Shown: positions 21,601-32,846 of the stretch, piece after piece | Layout of the letters: each line of letters opens with the position of its first letter | How positions within the stretch are numbered: position 1 is the stretch's first letter | Origin: Aegilops tauschii subsp. strangulata | Taxonomy: Eukaryota; Streptophyta; Magnoliopsida; Poales; Poaceae | DNA length: 64,000 nt | Direction: 5' to 3' | Assembly (NCBI RefSeq): GCF_002575655.3 | Contig: NC_053037.3 | Span: 327,077,294-327,141,293, forward strand | Made by a program: the position numbers and the translations under genes | Notes under the pieces: generated by a model | Told to the model about the DNA's origin: nothing | Database searches by the model: none | Seen by the model: the letters and a program-made list of their open reading frames with translations, nothing else

Positions 21601-22760
21601 AGATAAGTGTGAGTACCGCGGATGGCTCTCTCGTGGGATGACGAGGGAGGATCCACGGTGGAGTATTGAGATGGTGATTAGTGGACTCGTGTGCGAAAAC
21701 TATTTTACAAGTGGTGTCTCGTAGGATAGCTTAGCCAAGAGTCAAAGCTGGCTTGCTGCAATAACTCCACTACCTTCTTGAGAATGAACATGTATAGTAG
21801 GATCTGTTGTAAGACTTGCTGAGTACCTTTGTACTCATGTTGCTTCAATTACTGTTTTCAGACGACAACACCGCCCCTTCCGATGGGTTCTATGTAGAAC
21901 TCGACGACGACGAGTGACTTGCCACCCAGGTGGTGATCTAGGCTTGTGAAGGGCCTACGTAGATAGACAGGCTTCGTCAAGCCTTCTTTCTTTCTAGTGT
22001 CTGTACCCAGACAAGTTGCTTCCGCATGTGTTTGAATGATTGCATGACTTGAGTGTTGGGTCATGTGACCCCTATCTGTATGAACATGTTATGTAAGGCT
22101 CTCTGGAGCCCTTTAAATAAAGTACTTTGAGTTGTAGAGTTTTGTTGTGATGCCATGTTGTATTTACACATATCGAGCATATTGTGTGTATGATTGAAAT
22201 GCTTGGTATGTGTGGGATCCGACAATCTAGTTGTTTATCCTTGGCAGCCTCTCTTATGGGGAAATGTAGTCTAGTGCCTCCTTGAGCCATAGTAGTCCGC
22301 TACAGCCCGGTTCACCGGAGTCCTGCTAGCCCAGCACTACTGCTCTGGACACTTGACTGGCCGGCATGTGTTTCATATCGTTCCTGTGTCTGTCCCTTTG
22401 GGGAAATGTCACGCGGTGACCTCCGGAGTCCTGCCTAGCCTGCTACAGCCCGGGTTCCCAGAGTCCTGTTAGCCCAGTGCTACAGCCCGGATTCACACGC
22501 TGCTGACCGACACGTTCGATGTTGATTCATGTATGCCTGTCCCCATACGTTAGTGCCGCTTTGGGTTCACGACTAGCCATGTCGGCCCGGGTTCTCTGTC
22601 ATATGGATGCTAGCGACATTGTCATATACGTGAGCCAAAAGGCGCAAACGGTCCTGGGCCATGGTAAGGCGACACCCGTGGGAGTACCGTGCGTGAGGCC
22701 GCAATGTGATATGAGGTGTTACAGGCTAGATCGGTGTGACTTAGAATCGGGGTCCTGACA
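18694..22760 (+). repeat. 5' LTR of the large chromovirus
   Basis: It starts TGTCACATCCTAGCTAG and ends GGGGTCCTGACA. An AT-rich first ~450 bp is followed by a GC-rich island (about 19140-20090). A polyadenylation-type AATAAA lies at 22116-22121. Three diverged direct repeats built on CTACAGCCCGG and GAGTCCTG..TAGCCCAG lie at about 22300-22490. ORFs in the GC island are open on several frames and are not convincing genes. Confidence 0.93.
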
Positions 22761-23199
22761 GCGTTGGCATCAGAGCCGGACTGCCTGTAGGTGCGTTAAG
22801 CCAAACTGGTCGATGTCGAGTCTAGAAATGTTTTAGTTATATGTAGGGGAATTGATTGTGGGAGGGAACGTAAGGCGCTTTTACTCCTTTACCTTATGCC
22901 CTCTGATCTGAGTCATTCTCTTCTCATTCTACGTGGGTTAAGGACTAGGCTCTCTTCTCTCTATCAGGTTCACGTGTTACTAATCCGTTGTAACTTATAG
23001 GATTGTTGGTTCTATGCTTCGGTTCAGTTCCTACTACCTTTAGTATGTTGTCGGTTGAACCAGAACCTTGATATGATGTTGTTGAGTGGTTTTGCAAACT
23101 GTTGCGAATGTTTCAAGTCGGTTCCGAGCATTTATAGCCATTATGTTGTCCGAATTCTCCTAGAAATTCTAATGCCTTTGCATTATTTCGTGCTTTCAG
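22761..23199 (+). promoter_or_regulatory. Primer site and leader with candidate splice signals
   Basis: TTGGCATCAGAGCCGGA at 22764-22780 is a tRNA-iMet-type primer site, 3-4 nt after the LTR. Candidate splice donors are TAG|GTGCGT (GT at 22791) and AAC|GTAAGG (GT at 22870). The leader ends in a branch-like TTCTAAT and CGTGCTTTCAG, an acceptor consensus that abuts the pre-gag ATG at 23200. Confidence 0.6.
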
Positions 23200-23973
23200 A
23201 TGGCCACCCGCTCCCAGAATCAAGTGGTTCGTCTGACCCGGTGCCTCGATGTACCTGGTCACACGGCCATGCTGGTCCGAGTGATGGTTGAGACAGGCTA
23301 TCGATGGTATCCCGAGTATACCGTCGAGGAGCAGTTTCGAGACTTTAATCAAAGCCAATATTTTTGCACAGTCAGGATTTACCCTTCCTATCCTGGATCC
23401 ACTGAACCCCTCCATTGCTCTTATGGACTTGGGGTTACCATCGAGATGTCCGTGCAGGACGCAGCTTACTCAATGATGACTATCATACGAGCCAGAACTG
23501 CCTTGCTTCAGAACACTGACTTCCGCTATATGCCAGCATCACTCCCTGGGGCACAGGGGTACTATCAGGCTACTTACTGTGATCCTACCCATGAGGATTC
23601 ACTACTCCGCACCACCACCGAGATGCTTGAGGACAAGGACCGTGAGAATCGTGCCTTGCGAATGGAGCTCTTTAATGCTCGTTCTGATCACTGAGCCACT
23701 CTGACACGGTTTGCACCTGCCGTGCATGCCGGGTATATGGACATGAGGGACTTGTACCCCGTGCGGTCTGGTCTGCCAGATTGTATGGAATGGCGTGATG
23801 TAGGAGGCATCACCCCTCCTCGTGGACCCCGTCTGCCACCGTTTGTTGGACCAAGGCCACACCCGAGTCCTTATGGACCGCAAGCTCCACAGGACCGACT
23901 GTTTCCAGATGATCATGTTCAGCTCCCAGGACATTGTGGTGATTTCTATGAAGATTACTACGGAGACGTCTGA
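23200..23973 (+). pseudogene. Pre-gag ORF (ORF0) of the large chromovirus
   Basis: The ORF runs from ATG at 23200 through an in-frame TGA at 23692-23694 to a stop at 23971-23973, 257 codons in one frame. Residues 30-85 read W-Y-P-E-Y, YFCTVRIYPSYPG, then a helix with QDAAYSMMTIIRARTALL. A coiled-coil-like stretch (MLEDKDRENRALRMELF) follows, then a proline-rich, acidic tail. It matches in layout the ORF at 57463-58194, in the same position of the other chromovirus. I do not recognise a named family. The P-Y, V-x-V, AA-helix spacing is loosely reminiscent of a double-stranded-RNA-binding fold, but that is speculation. Confidence 0.65.
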
Positions 23974-24322
23974 GTTGGTGGTAGTTCCACTAGTATTGTA
24001 ATAGTTGTATTCCCCACAGCCCTGCGTGTCTTGTGGGATACGACTTGGTGTGTATCACGTTCCGGAGGTGTAGAAAAATAATGTATAGGAGCTTGGAATG
24101 CCTCTGATGAGATGTATCGTCTTTCATCGTAGCTGTACTCTAGCCTGGACTTGTACTAAACTATGTATGGCATGTATGACCGTTGGTATATGTATGTCAG
24201 TTGCTATATTACCATGTCATACTGATGATCATCTCTGCATTCCGTGTTATCCATTACATTCCGCATTTCCCTGCCAAGAATTTAGCCATCCTTGTCTAAA
24301 CCGTTATCTTGTTTCTCCTAGG

Positions 24323-27300
24323 ATGGTCAACACCCGCAACAACCCCGCTGTCCAGGTGCAGGGTGAAGCCAATACAGTTAGGGGGGAGAATCTGCCTCAA
24401 CTGCCTTCTCTGGCCGAAGTCATGCTGGAGGCAGAAAGAAACAAGCGTGAGACTAACCGCTTGCTAGAGCGAATTGAGCAGAATACTGCACGTCATCAGA
24501 GGAACGACTTGGTGTCCATCAATGACTTTAGCAAGTTGTACCCATCGAAGTTTAACCATTCCGTCGAGCCCCTCGATGCGGATGATTGGCTTCGCAGCAT
24601 CACCCATAAGCTACGTTCTGCCAACGTAGCCGAAGCTGATAAGGTTACCTATGCTGCCTATCACCTCGAAGGCCCTGCTAGCCTTTGGTGGGAAAACTTT
24701 GAGGCTATGCGCCCAGCCGACCAAATCACTACTTGGGCTGAATTCAGTGAGGCTTTCCGTGAGCATCACATTCCGGAGGGTCTCATAGATCGTAAGCGGG
24801 AAGAATTCTGCAACTTCACCCAAGGCAGACTGACTGTGGATGCATACAGCCGTGAGTTTGGAAACTTAGCACGCTATGCTCCTCAAGAGGTATCCACCGA
24901 CGCCAAGAAGCAGGCAAGGTTCCGCAAGGGACTTAGCCCCGAGCTTCGCCGTGATCTTCGTCTGCACGAGTGCACCTCTTTCCAGAAATTGGTCAATAAG
25001 GCCATCAGTGCTGAGACAGGACAGACTGACTATGACGCTACACGCAAGCACTCTCGCGATTTTGGTTCCTCATCTGGCTCCGGATCTCAGAAGCGCCGGG
25101 TCTAGATTCCAAACACTGCTCTGCCACCTAGGTTCACTCCGAGGCCATCCTTTGAGGCGCCTCGCCCCAACCAGCAGTATGCACCACCCAAGGTCTATGG
25201 TGGCCCCGCTGCTAATGCTGCTCCACGCCCCAATGTTGTGACATGCTTCAAGTGTGGAGAAACGGGTCACTATTTGCGCGAGTGCCCCCGAAACAACCCC
25301 GATCAACCTGGACAGTCCGCTGGCCGTGGTAAGCCAGCAGGAAAGACTTACTACGCCAAGCCAGCCACCACTGCACGTGGCCATGTCAACTATGTTTCAG
25401 CTGAAGAAACTCATGAGGATCGCAACGTCGTCCTTGGTACGCTCCTTGTTAATTGCCATCCGGCAACTGTTCTTTTCGATACTGGAGCATCTCATTCATT
25501 TATCTCTGAGAGCTATGCTCGATTGCACAACACCACATTTAGTGACATGCCCACCTCCATGGACATTCAAACTCCTGGTTCTAGATGGAAAACCTCTAGG
25601 ATAAGCCATGGAAATGAAATTCTTGTCGACAGATTGGTCTTCCTTGCATCACTAATAGCTCTCAAGTCCTCGGACATAAATATCATCTTGGGTATGGACT
25701 GGATGTCAGCTCATTATGCTAAGATTGATTTCTCTACTAGAACGGTTCAACTCACCCATCCGTCGGGCAAGACAGTCAATGTTTTGACCCGAGTGTCTAA
25801 GCGTCAGCTTTACTCATTAAATGCCAACCCTCTTCCAGACCTTGAGGATGTTCCGGTAGTCCGTGACTTCCCGAATGTCTTTCCAGAAGAACTGCCAGGT
25901 ATTCCACCTGACGGGGATGTCGAGTTCGTAATAGACCTTGTTCCAGGAACTGTCCCAATCTCTAGAAGACCTTATAAGATGGCACCTCTAGAGCTAGCCG
26001 AGCTTAAGAAACAACTCGATGAGTCCTTGAAAAAGGGTTTCATCCGTCCTAGTTCTTCTCCGTGGGCTTGCCCCGTCCTCTTCGTCAAGAAGAAGGATGG
26101 TACGGATCAGATGGTTGTAGATTACCGACCTGTCAACCTAGTCACTATCAAGAACAAGTATCCGCTCCCCAGGATCAACGACCTGTATGATCAGCTCGCT
26201 GGATCCTCAGTCTTCTCTAAAATGGATTTGAGGTTGGGCTACCATCAAATCAAAATCAAGAACGGGGAAATTCCTAAAACGGCCTTTGTTACTCGTTATG
26301 GCCAATACGAGTACACCGTCATGTCTTTCGGTCTAACCAATGCTCCAGCCACTTTCTCTCGGTTAATGAACTCGATCTTCATGGAGTATTTGGATAAATT
26401 CGTCGTGGTATACCTCGATGATATACTCATCTACTCCAAGAATGAGGAAGAACATGCCGAGCATCTAAGACTAGTATTGACGAAACTTCGAGAGCATCGC
26501 CTTTATGCTAAATTCTCTAAGTGTGAATTCTGGTTGCCAGAAGTGACCTATCTAGGCCATGTAATCTCTGGTAAGGGTATTGCTGTCAATCTCGAGCGAG
26601 TTCAAGCCGTCCTTGACTGGACTCCACCTGAATCGGTCAAGCAAGTTCGGAGTTTCCTTGGCTTAGCGAGCTACTGTCGCCGCCTCGTCGAGAATTTCTC
26701 CAAGGTTGCTAAACCTCTAACTGAACTCCTCAAGAAAGATAAAAATTTCGAGTGGACCCCATAGTGCGAGTTCAGCTTCCAGGAACTGAAAAGACGCCTG
26801 ACATCTGCTCCCGTACTCATACCACCAGATTTTTCTAAGGACTTTGTTATCTATTGCGACGCCTCGCGACAAGGACTAGGTTGCATACTCATGCAAGATC
26901 GTCACGTGATTGCCTACGCTTCCGGACAGTTGCGTCGACATGAGGATAATTATCCCACACATGATCTAGAGCTTGCAGCCGTAGTCCATGCACTCAAAAC
27001 ATGGCGACATTACCTTCTCGGTAATCGTTGCGAGATTTTCACCGATCACCAAAGTCTGAAATATATTTTCACCCAACCGGATTTGAATCTCAGGCAAAGA
27101 CGTTGGGTCGAGTTGATCACAGATTACGACTTAGGAATAACTTACACCCCGGGCAAAGCCAACGTCATGGCCGATGCGCTAAGCCGTAAATCTTACTGTA
27201 ACAATTTGATGTTACAACAAAGTCGACCACTTCTCCACGAGGAATTTCGTAAGCTTAACCTTCACATTACTCCTCGACGGTTCCTATCCACCCTGGTGGC

Positions 27301-28798
27301 GAAACCTACCCTTACGGATCAGATCATCAAAGCTCAGAAGGTAGATCCAGGAATCTCCCGTATTAAGAGAAACATCAAGAAAGGAGTTGCGGATTGTTTC
27401 TCCGTTGATGACCAAGGTGTTGTGTTCTTTGGAGACCGTCTAGTGGTTCCCAAGGTACGCAACCTGAGGCGATTGATCCTTAAGGAAGCTCATGAATCTC
27501 CTCTCACCATTCATCCCGGTAGTACTAAAATGTATCAAGACCTACGCCAGAGGTTTTGGTGGACTAGGATGAAGAGAGAAATTGCTCAATACATTGCTAA
27601 TTGCGACGTCTGTCGTCGTGTTAAAGCAGAGCACCAACGGCCTGCTGGCACCCTTCAACCTTTGGCTATTCCTGAATGGAAATGGGATAAAGTCGGTATG
27701 GATTTCATTACTGGGTTTCCCAGGACCAAGAGAGGGAATAATGCTATCTTCGTTGTTGTCGGTCGTCTTTCCAAAGTAGCCCACTTCCTACCTGTTCGTG
27801 AGAGTATAACCGCGAGCCAGCTAGCTGACTTGTACATCTCCTGAATAGTGTCTCTTCATGGTGTTCCATTGGAAATTAACTCAGACCGTGGAAGTCTCTT
27901 CACCTCTCGATTTTGGGAAAGTTTCCAAAATGCTATGGGAACTCGTCTCTCCTTTAGCACCGCCTTCCACCCTCAATCAAGTGGTCAGGTAGAACGAGTT
28001 AATCAAATTCTGGAGGATATGCTCCGAGCTTCTGTCATATGTTTCGGCATGGATTGGGAGAAATGCCTTCCATTCGCCGAGTTCGCTTATAACAATAGTT
28101 ATCAAGCTAGCTTGGGCAAAGCTCCTTTCGAGGTTCTCTATGGACGAAAATGTCGAACGCCTCTTAACTGGTCAGAAACCGGGGAAAGACAACTCTTTGG
28201 CCCGGATATGATTCAGGAAGCAGAGGAGCAGGTTCGCATTATTCGTGAGAAATTGAAAACAGCCCAATCTCTCCAAAAGAGCCATTATGACCGCAAACAT
28301 AAGGCTATGACTTTTGAGGTTGACGAGAAGGCTTACCTTCGGGTTACTCCTTTAAAGGGAACCCATCGATTCGGTATCAAAGGCAAATTGGCTCCTCGTT
28401 ACATTGGACCCTTTCGCATCCTTGCCAAGCGAGGAGAAGTTGCCTACCAACTGGAACTACCTCCGCATCTTTCCAAGGTTCATGACGTCTTCCACGTTTC
28501 TCAACTCAGGCGTTGCTTCTCGGATCCTATTCGTGGAGTGGACCACGAAACGCTTGATCTCCAAGATAATCTCACATATCGGGAATATCCTGTTCGCATC
28601 CTTGATCAAGCCGAGCGTACCACTCGACGCCAAAACATCAAGTTTCTCAAGGTTCAATGGTCACACCATTCCGAGAAAGAAGCTACTTGGGAAAGGGAGG
28701 ATCGTCTTCGACTTGAGTACCCCACCTTCTTCCCAACGGATCCTAAATCTCGGGACGAGATTCTTTTGAGTGGGGGTGAGTTGTCACATCCTAGCTAG
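24323..28798 (+). pseudogene. gag-pol: Chromovirus gag-pol, one frame with three stop codons
   Basis: ATG at 24323 follows an acceptor-like CTTGTTTCTCCTAG. Gag has the capsid motif YHLEGPASLWWENF, then the knuckle [14 protein letters not shown] (about 25244-25285). Protease: [10 protein letters not shown] (about 25474). RT: YLDD at about 26410-26421. RNase H: YCDASRQGLG and TDHQSLKYIF. Integrase: H-H zinc region, CDVCRRVKAEHQ, FITGFPRTKRG, NSDRGSLFTSRFW. A chromodomain-like tail (IKFLKVQWSHHSEKEATWER) ends it. TAG at 25103, TAG at 26762 and TGA at 27842 interrupt it, all in one frame with no frameshift. The stop lies 17 nt inside the 3' LTR. The product would be the capsid and replication enzymes; this copy cannot make the full polyprotein. 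Confidence 0.9.
28766..28781 (+). promoter_or_regulatory. Polypurine tract overlapping the gag-pol 3' end
   Basis: TTGAGTGGGGGTGAGT directly precedes the 3' LTR and is translated as part of the polyprotein tail, so coding and plus-strand priming share the same bases. Confidence 0.75.
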
Positions 28799-31700
28799 TT
28801 CATGCATTAGAGTGTTGCATCATGTCTACTTTTCACAGAAACTTGAAATGGGGATGCCAGAAACCCCCAGCACACCCCCCTGAACACAACTAGGGTTTAC
28901 TAAAATCCTTTTCAATGAACCTGAAATGCCCTCCATAAATGTTCACCATCTTTGGTCCTGGCTAAAACCTCTGCCAAAAATGGTTTCATGTTTTTGGAGG
29001 CTATTCTGGATTTTGCACCAAGCCATGAGTATTTGCATTTGGGCAATTTAAATCCTATAAATATTTTAAAATGCCCAAATAATCTTGAAGGTATTTTTAG
29101 GCTGTTGAGAATATTTTCAAATGTGCCTCTGAATATTTTCAGGTTTTTCCTAAATGGAATAGTATTTCTACTATTTCAAAACACAGAACAGAAACAAATA
29201 AAAAGAAAAAGAGAAAGTAGAGAAGAAACTTACCTGGCAGCCCACCTGGTGGCCCAGCACTGTGCTGGCCCATGGCCAGTCAGCTGCTTGCTCCCGCCAG
29301 AGCAGGCACAGAGGTGACGCCGGCGTGCGCGAGCTCGCCACGGCGCCACCTGCTTGCCGCCTCGCCCGTGGACGAGCTGGACGACCTCCACGTCGCGCCC
29401 CCGAGCCCCTGGACACCTCCATTCGTCCCCTGCACCTCTCCCTCGCCTTCCTCCACCATGGCCGACGCAGCCGCTGCCACCTCACCGGCGTAGCCCTAGC
29501 CACCGCCGTCTCCGCGTCACCTGACCGTGTCCAGCAGCTCCGCCGTCGCCTTCTCCTTCGAGCAAGTCGAGCCCCGAGCGCCCGCTTGCCCCGAAGCCAC
29601 TGCTCCGATCTCGCCTTCACCGCCCACCGCCGGAGATCCCCTCCGCCGTCACCACCGCAACAGTTCGCCCCCGACCTCGCCGTCCGCTCCGTCGCAACCA
29701 CCGTGAGCCTGGCCACCTCCCTATCCTCTCCATTCTCCCTCTCGAGCTCCGTAGCAACTGCACGTAGCTCACCCACACGCGTCGCCGCCGAGCTCGTCGC
29801 CGACGAGGCTCCGGCCATCCAACGGTCGCACCACCATGGCCGTTAGCTTCACTGCATCGCCAGGAGCCCGTAGCACTATCGCACGCCCCTCGCCGTGCTC
29901 TCTAGCTACGGGTTCGACTACACCCGTACCCCGGCAGCCGCACAGCTCGTCGCCGGCGTCGATTCCGGCGACCCCGAGCTCCACCACCACCACCAATCGA
30001 TGCGGCTCGTTCCCAGCTGCGTGTAGATGCTCTCCGCCGCCCATTTGGTCGCCGGAGCACGGATCCCGCACCCCACCGCCGCGTCTGGCCTCGCCGGCGG
30101 CTAAACGCCAGCGCTTCTGCCCAGTTGACCAGGGGTTTGACCTCCCCTGGGTCAATGACAAGTGGGGCCCGCCTGCTAATTAACCTGGGTTAGATTTAAG
30201 TTAATTCTAATTAGTTTAATTATCTAACAGTGACACTAACACAGGGGACCCACACGTCAGGTTTGACATGGACGACCCCGTTGACCGCTGACGTCATCAT
30301 GACACACTGCTGACGTAATAAACAATTTAATTACTGGAATTAATTTTATACAGGAAATTCTAGAAAATATCACAAACTTCAAAAAATCATAGAAAATAAT
30401 CTATAGCTCAGAATGAAAAGATTTGTATATGAAAAATGATCGGAAAAATCCATTCTATCCATCTGTACTGGTTTCATGCATGTTTAAGCAAATTAGCCTA
30501 CTGTTTAATGCAGAACAAGATAAAGCACTAAAAAGGGCCACATATGAACTTGGAATTTGAATCTTTGATCCAAAATAGTCCAAACCCATCTGGTCTTAGT
30601 TGCATTAGCCCAATACATCCATTTTGCCATGTCTCATGCATGCATCATATGGTTGCACTTTGCTTGGTGTTGATTGTGCTTCGATGTGTTCATCGTGGTA
30701 GGTTCTGCCTCCGAGGATATTCACGAGTATCCAACTGAAGGGCGGCATCCCACCACCACTCCGTCAGGCAAGCAACCCATTGATCATTTCGATACAAACC
30801 CATCTTCTTGCTTTTGCTCTCATTTCCTGCATTAAGACAACGCGATTCAAACTGCTATGTGCTGCGGTAGTTGAACCCACTTTCCTTTGCATGACCTGTC
30901 ATTGCCACAGTAACTAGATGAAACCCACTAGCATGTGTAGGAGTTGATTGAGCGATGTTGTGTTCCTACAATGCTATGCTTGCTACGCTTAGAGTCGTGT
31001 CAGGTCTGGCTCATCAGGGTGATGAACTAGAGTGAAAGCATGTGTCGGTAATGAGAGTGAGGTGTTGAATACGATTTGGTAAAGGTATCGATGGGAGGCC
31101 ATGTAGGAGTACATGGTGGGTTGTTTCATTGAGACCGTCCCTAAGAACTGAGATCTGTATGCGTGATTTAAGATTCAGCTACTACCACGCACTGGGCCCG
31201 AAACCAATGGACCCCCTCGGCTTCTTAATCACCCTTGTCCTCTGTCCAGGAGTTGCATGTAGTTTCTGGTGTTTCTAGTAAGCTGGAGGCCGTAGGCAGC
31301 GCTGACCAAGGGGTGGGCTATGATGCGGTAGGCTCGTGGCCCGGTGTACCGAGTCGCCCGTTTGGTGTCTCGGGAACCCTGCACACATCGTTCGGGGCCG
31401 TATGTGGAAACCTCGGCCGGACTCCCTGCGGATGGAACCTGAATAGGCGATAAACCTGGACTAGAGACCCGAGTGTTTAGGTAGGCTATGGCCGACACCC
31501 TCGCTGGGCTTCCGCTTGAAGGTTGCCGAGTACATACTGTAAACGGTGGTAAGTGGTGAGAGCGTGTGTGACGAAGTACACCCCTGCAGGGTATAAAACT
31601 ATTCGAATAGCCGCGTCCGCGGTAAAGGACTACTTGGTCGCTTATGCAGTTCATAGAAAAGTAAATGGATACTACTAAAAGCCTCAAGATAAGTGTGAGT

Positions 31701-32846
31701 ACCGCGGATGGCTCTCTCGTGGGATGACGAGGGAGGATCCACGGTGGAGTATTGAGATGGTGATTAGTGGACTCGTGTGCGAAAACTATTTTACAAGTGG
31801 TGTCTCGTAGGATAGCTTAGCCAAGAGTCAAAGCTGGCTTGCTGCAATAACTCCACTACCTTCTTGAGAATGAACATGTATAGTAGGATCTGTTGTAAGA
31901 CTTGCTGAGTACCTTTGTACTCATGTTGCTTCAATTACTGTTTTCAGACGACAACACCGCCCCTTCCGATGGGTTCTATGTAGAACTCGACGACGACGAG
32001 TGACTTGCCACCCAGGTGGTGATCTAGGCTTGTGAAGGGCCTACGTAGATAGACAGGCTTCGTCAAGCCTTCTTTCTTTCTAGTGTCTGTACCCAGACAA
32101 GTTGCTTCCGCATGTGTTTGAATGATTGTATGACTTGAGTGTCGGGTCATGTGACCCCTATCTGTATGAACATGTTATGTAAGGCTCTCTGGAGCCCTTT
32201 AAATAAAGTACTTTGAGTTGTAGAGTTTTGTTGTGATGCCATGTTGTATTTACACATATCGAGCATATTGTGTGTATGATTGAAATGCTTGGTATGTGTG
32301 GGATCCGACAATCTAGTTGTTTATCCTTGGCAGCCTCTCTTATGGGGAAATGTAGTCTAGTGCCTCCTTGAGCCATAGTAGTCCGCTACAGCCCGGTTCA
32401 CCGGAGTCCTGCTAGCCCAGCACTACTGCTCTGGACACTTGACTGGCCAGCATGTGTTTCATCTCGTTCCTGTGTCTGTCCCTTTGGGGAAATGTCACGC
32501 GGTGACCTCTGGAGTCCTGCCTAGCCTGCTATAGCCCGGGTTCCTGGAGTCCTGTTAGCCCAGTGCTACAGCCCGGATTCACACGCTGCTGACCGACACG
32601 TTCGATGTTGATTCATGTATGCCTGTCCCCATACGTTAGTGCCGCTTTGGGTTCACGACTAGCCATGTCGGCCCGGGTTCTCTGTCATATGGATGCTAGC
32701 GACATTGTCATATACGTAAGCCAAAAGGCGCAAACGGTCCCGGGCCATGGTAAGGCGACACCCGTGGGAGTACCGTGCGTGAGGCCGCAATGTGATATGA
32801 GGTGTTACAGGCTAGATCAGTGTGACTTAGAATCGGGGTCCTGACA
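28782..32846 (+). repeat. 3' LTR of the large chromovirus
   Basis: 4065 bp, collinear with 18694-22760. The only indel noticed is two bases near 31538. Substitutions are concentrated in the first ~2.75 kb. The stretch matching about 21440-22040 is essentially identical. Confidence 0.93.

Larger units (their letters stand above)
18694..32846 (+). mobile_element. Tekay/Del-type chromovirus (Ty3/gypsy) with 4.07-kb LTRs, inserted in the Fatima-like gag
   Basis: Two LTRs of 4067 and 4065 bp flank a leader, a pre-gag ORF and a single gag-pol frame ending in a chromodomain-like tail. Pol order (RT, RNase H, integrase) is gypsy. The flanks split the gag motif between AIK and YLPLKL, so the site is certain. 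The expected 5-bp duplication is imperfect: ATTTG at 18689-18693 against GCTTG at 32847-32851, three of five matching. By eye I count roughly 70-75 substitutions between the LTRs (about 1.8%), so the insertion is fairly recent. I do not recognise the family name. Confidence 0.88.
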
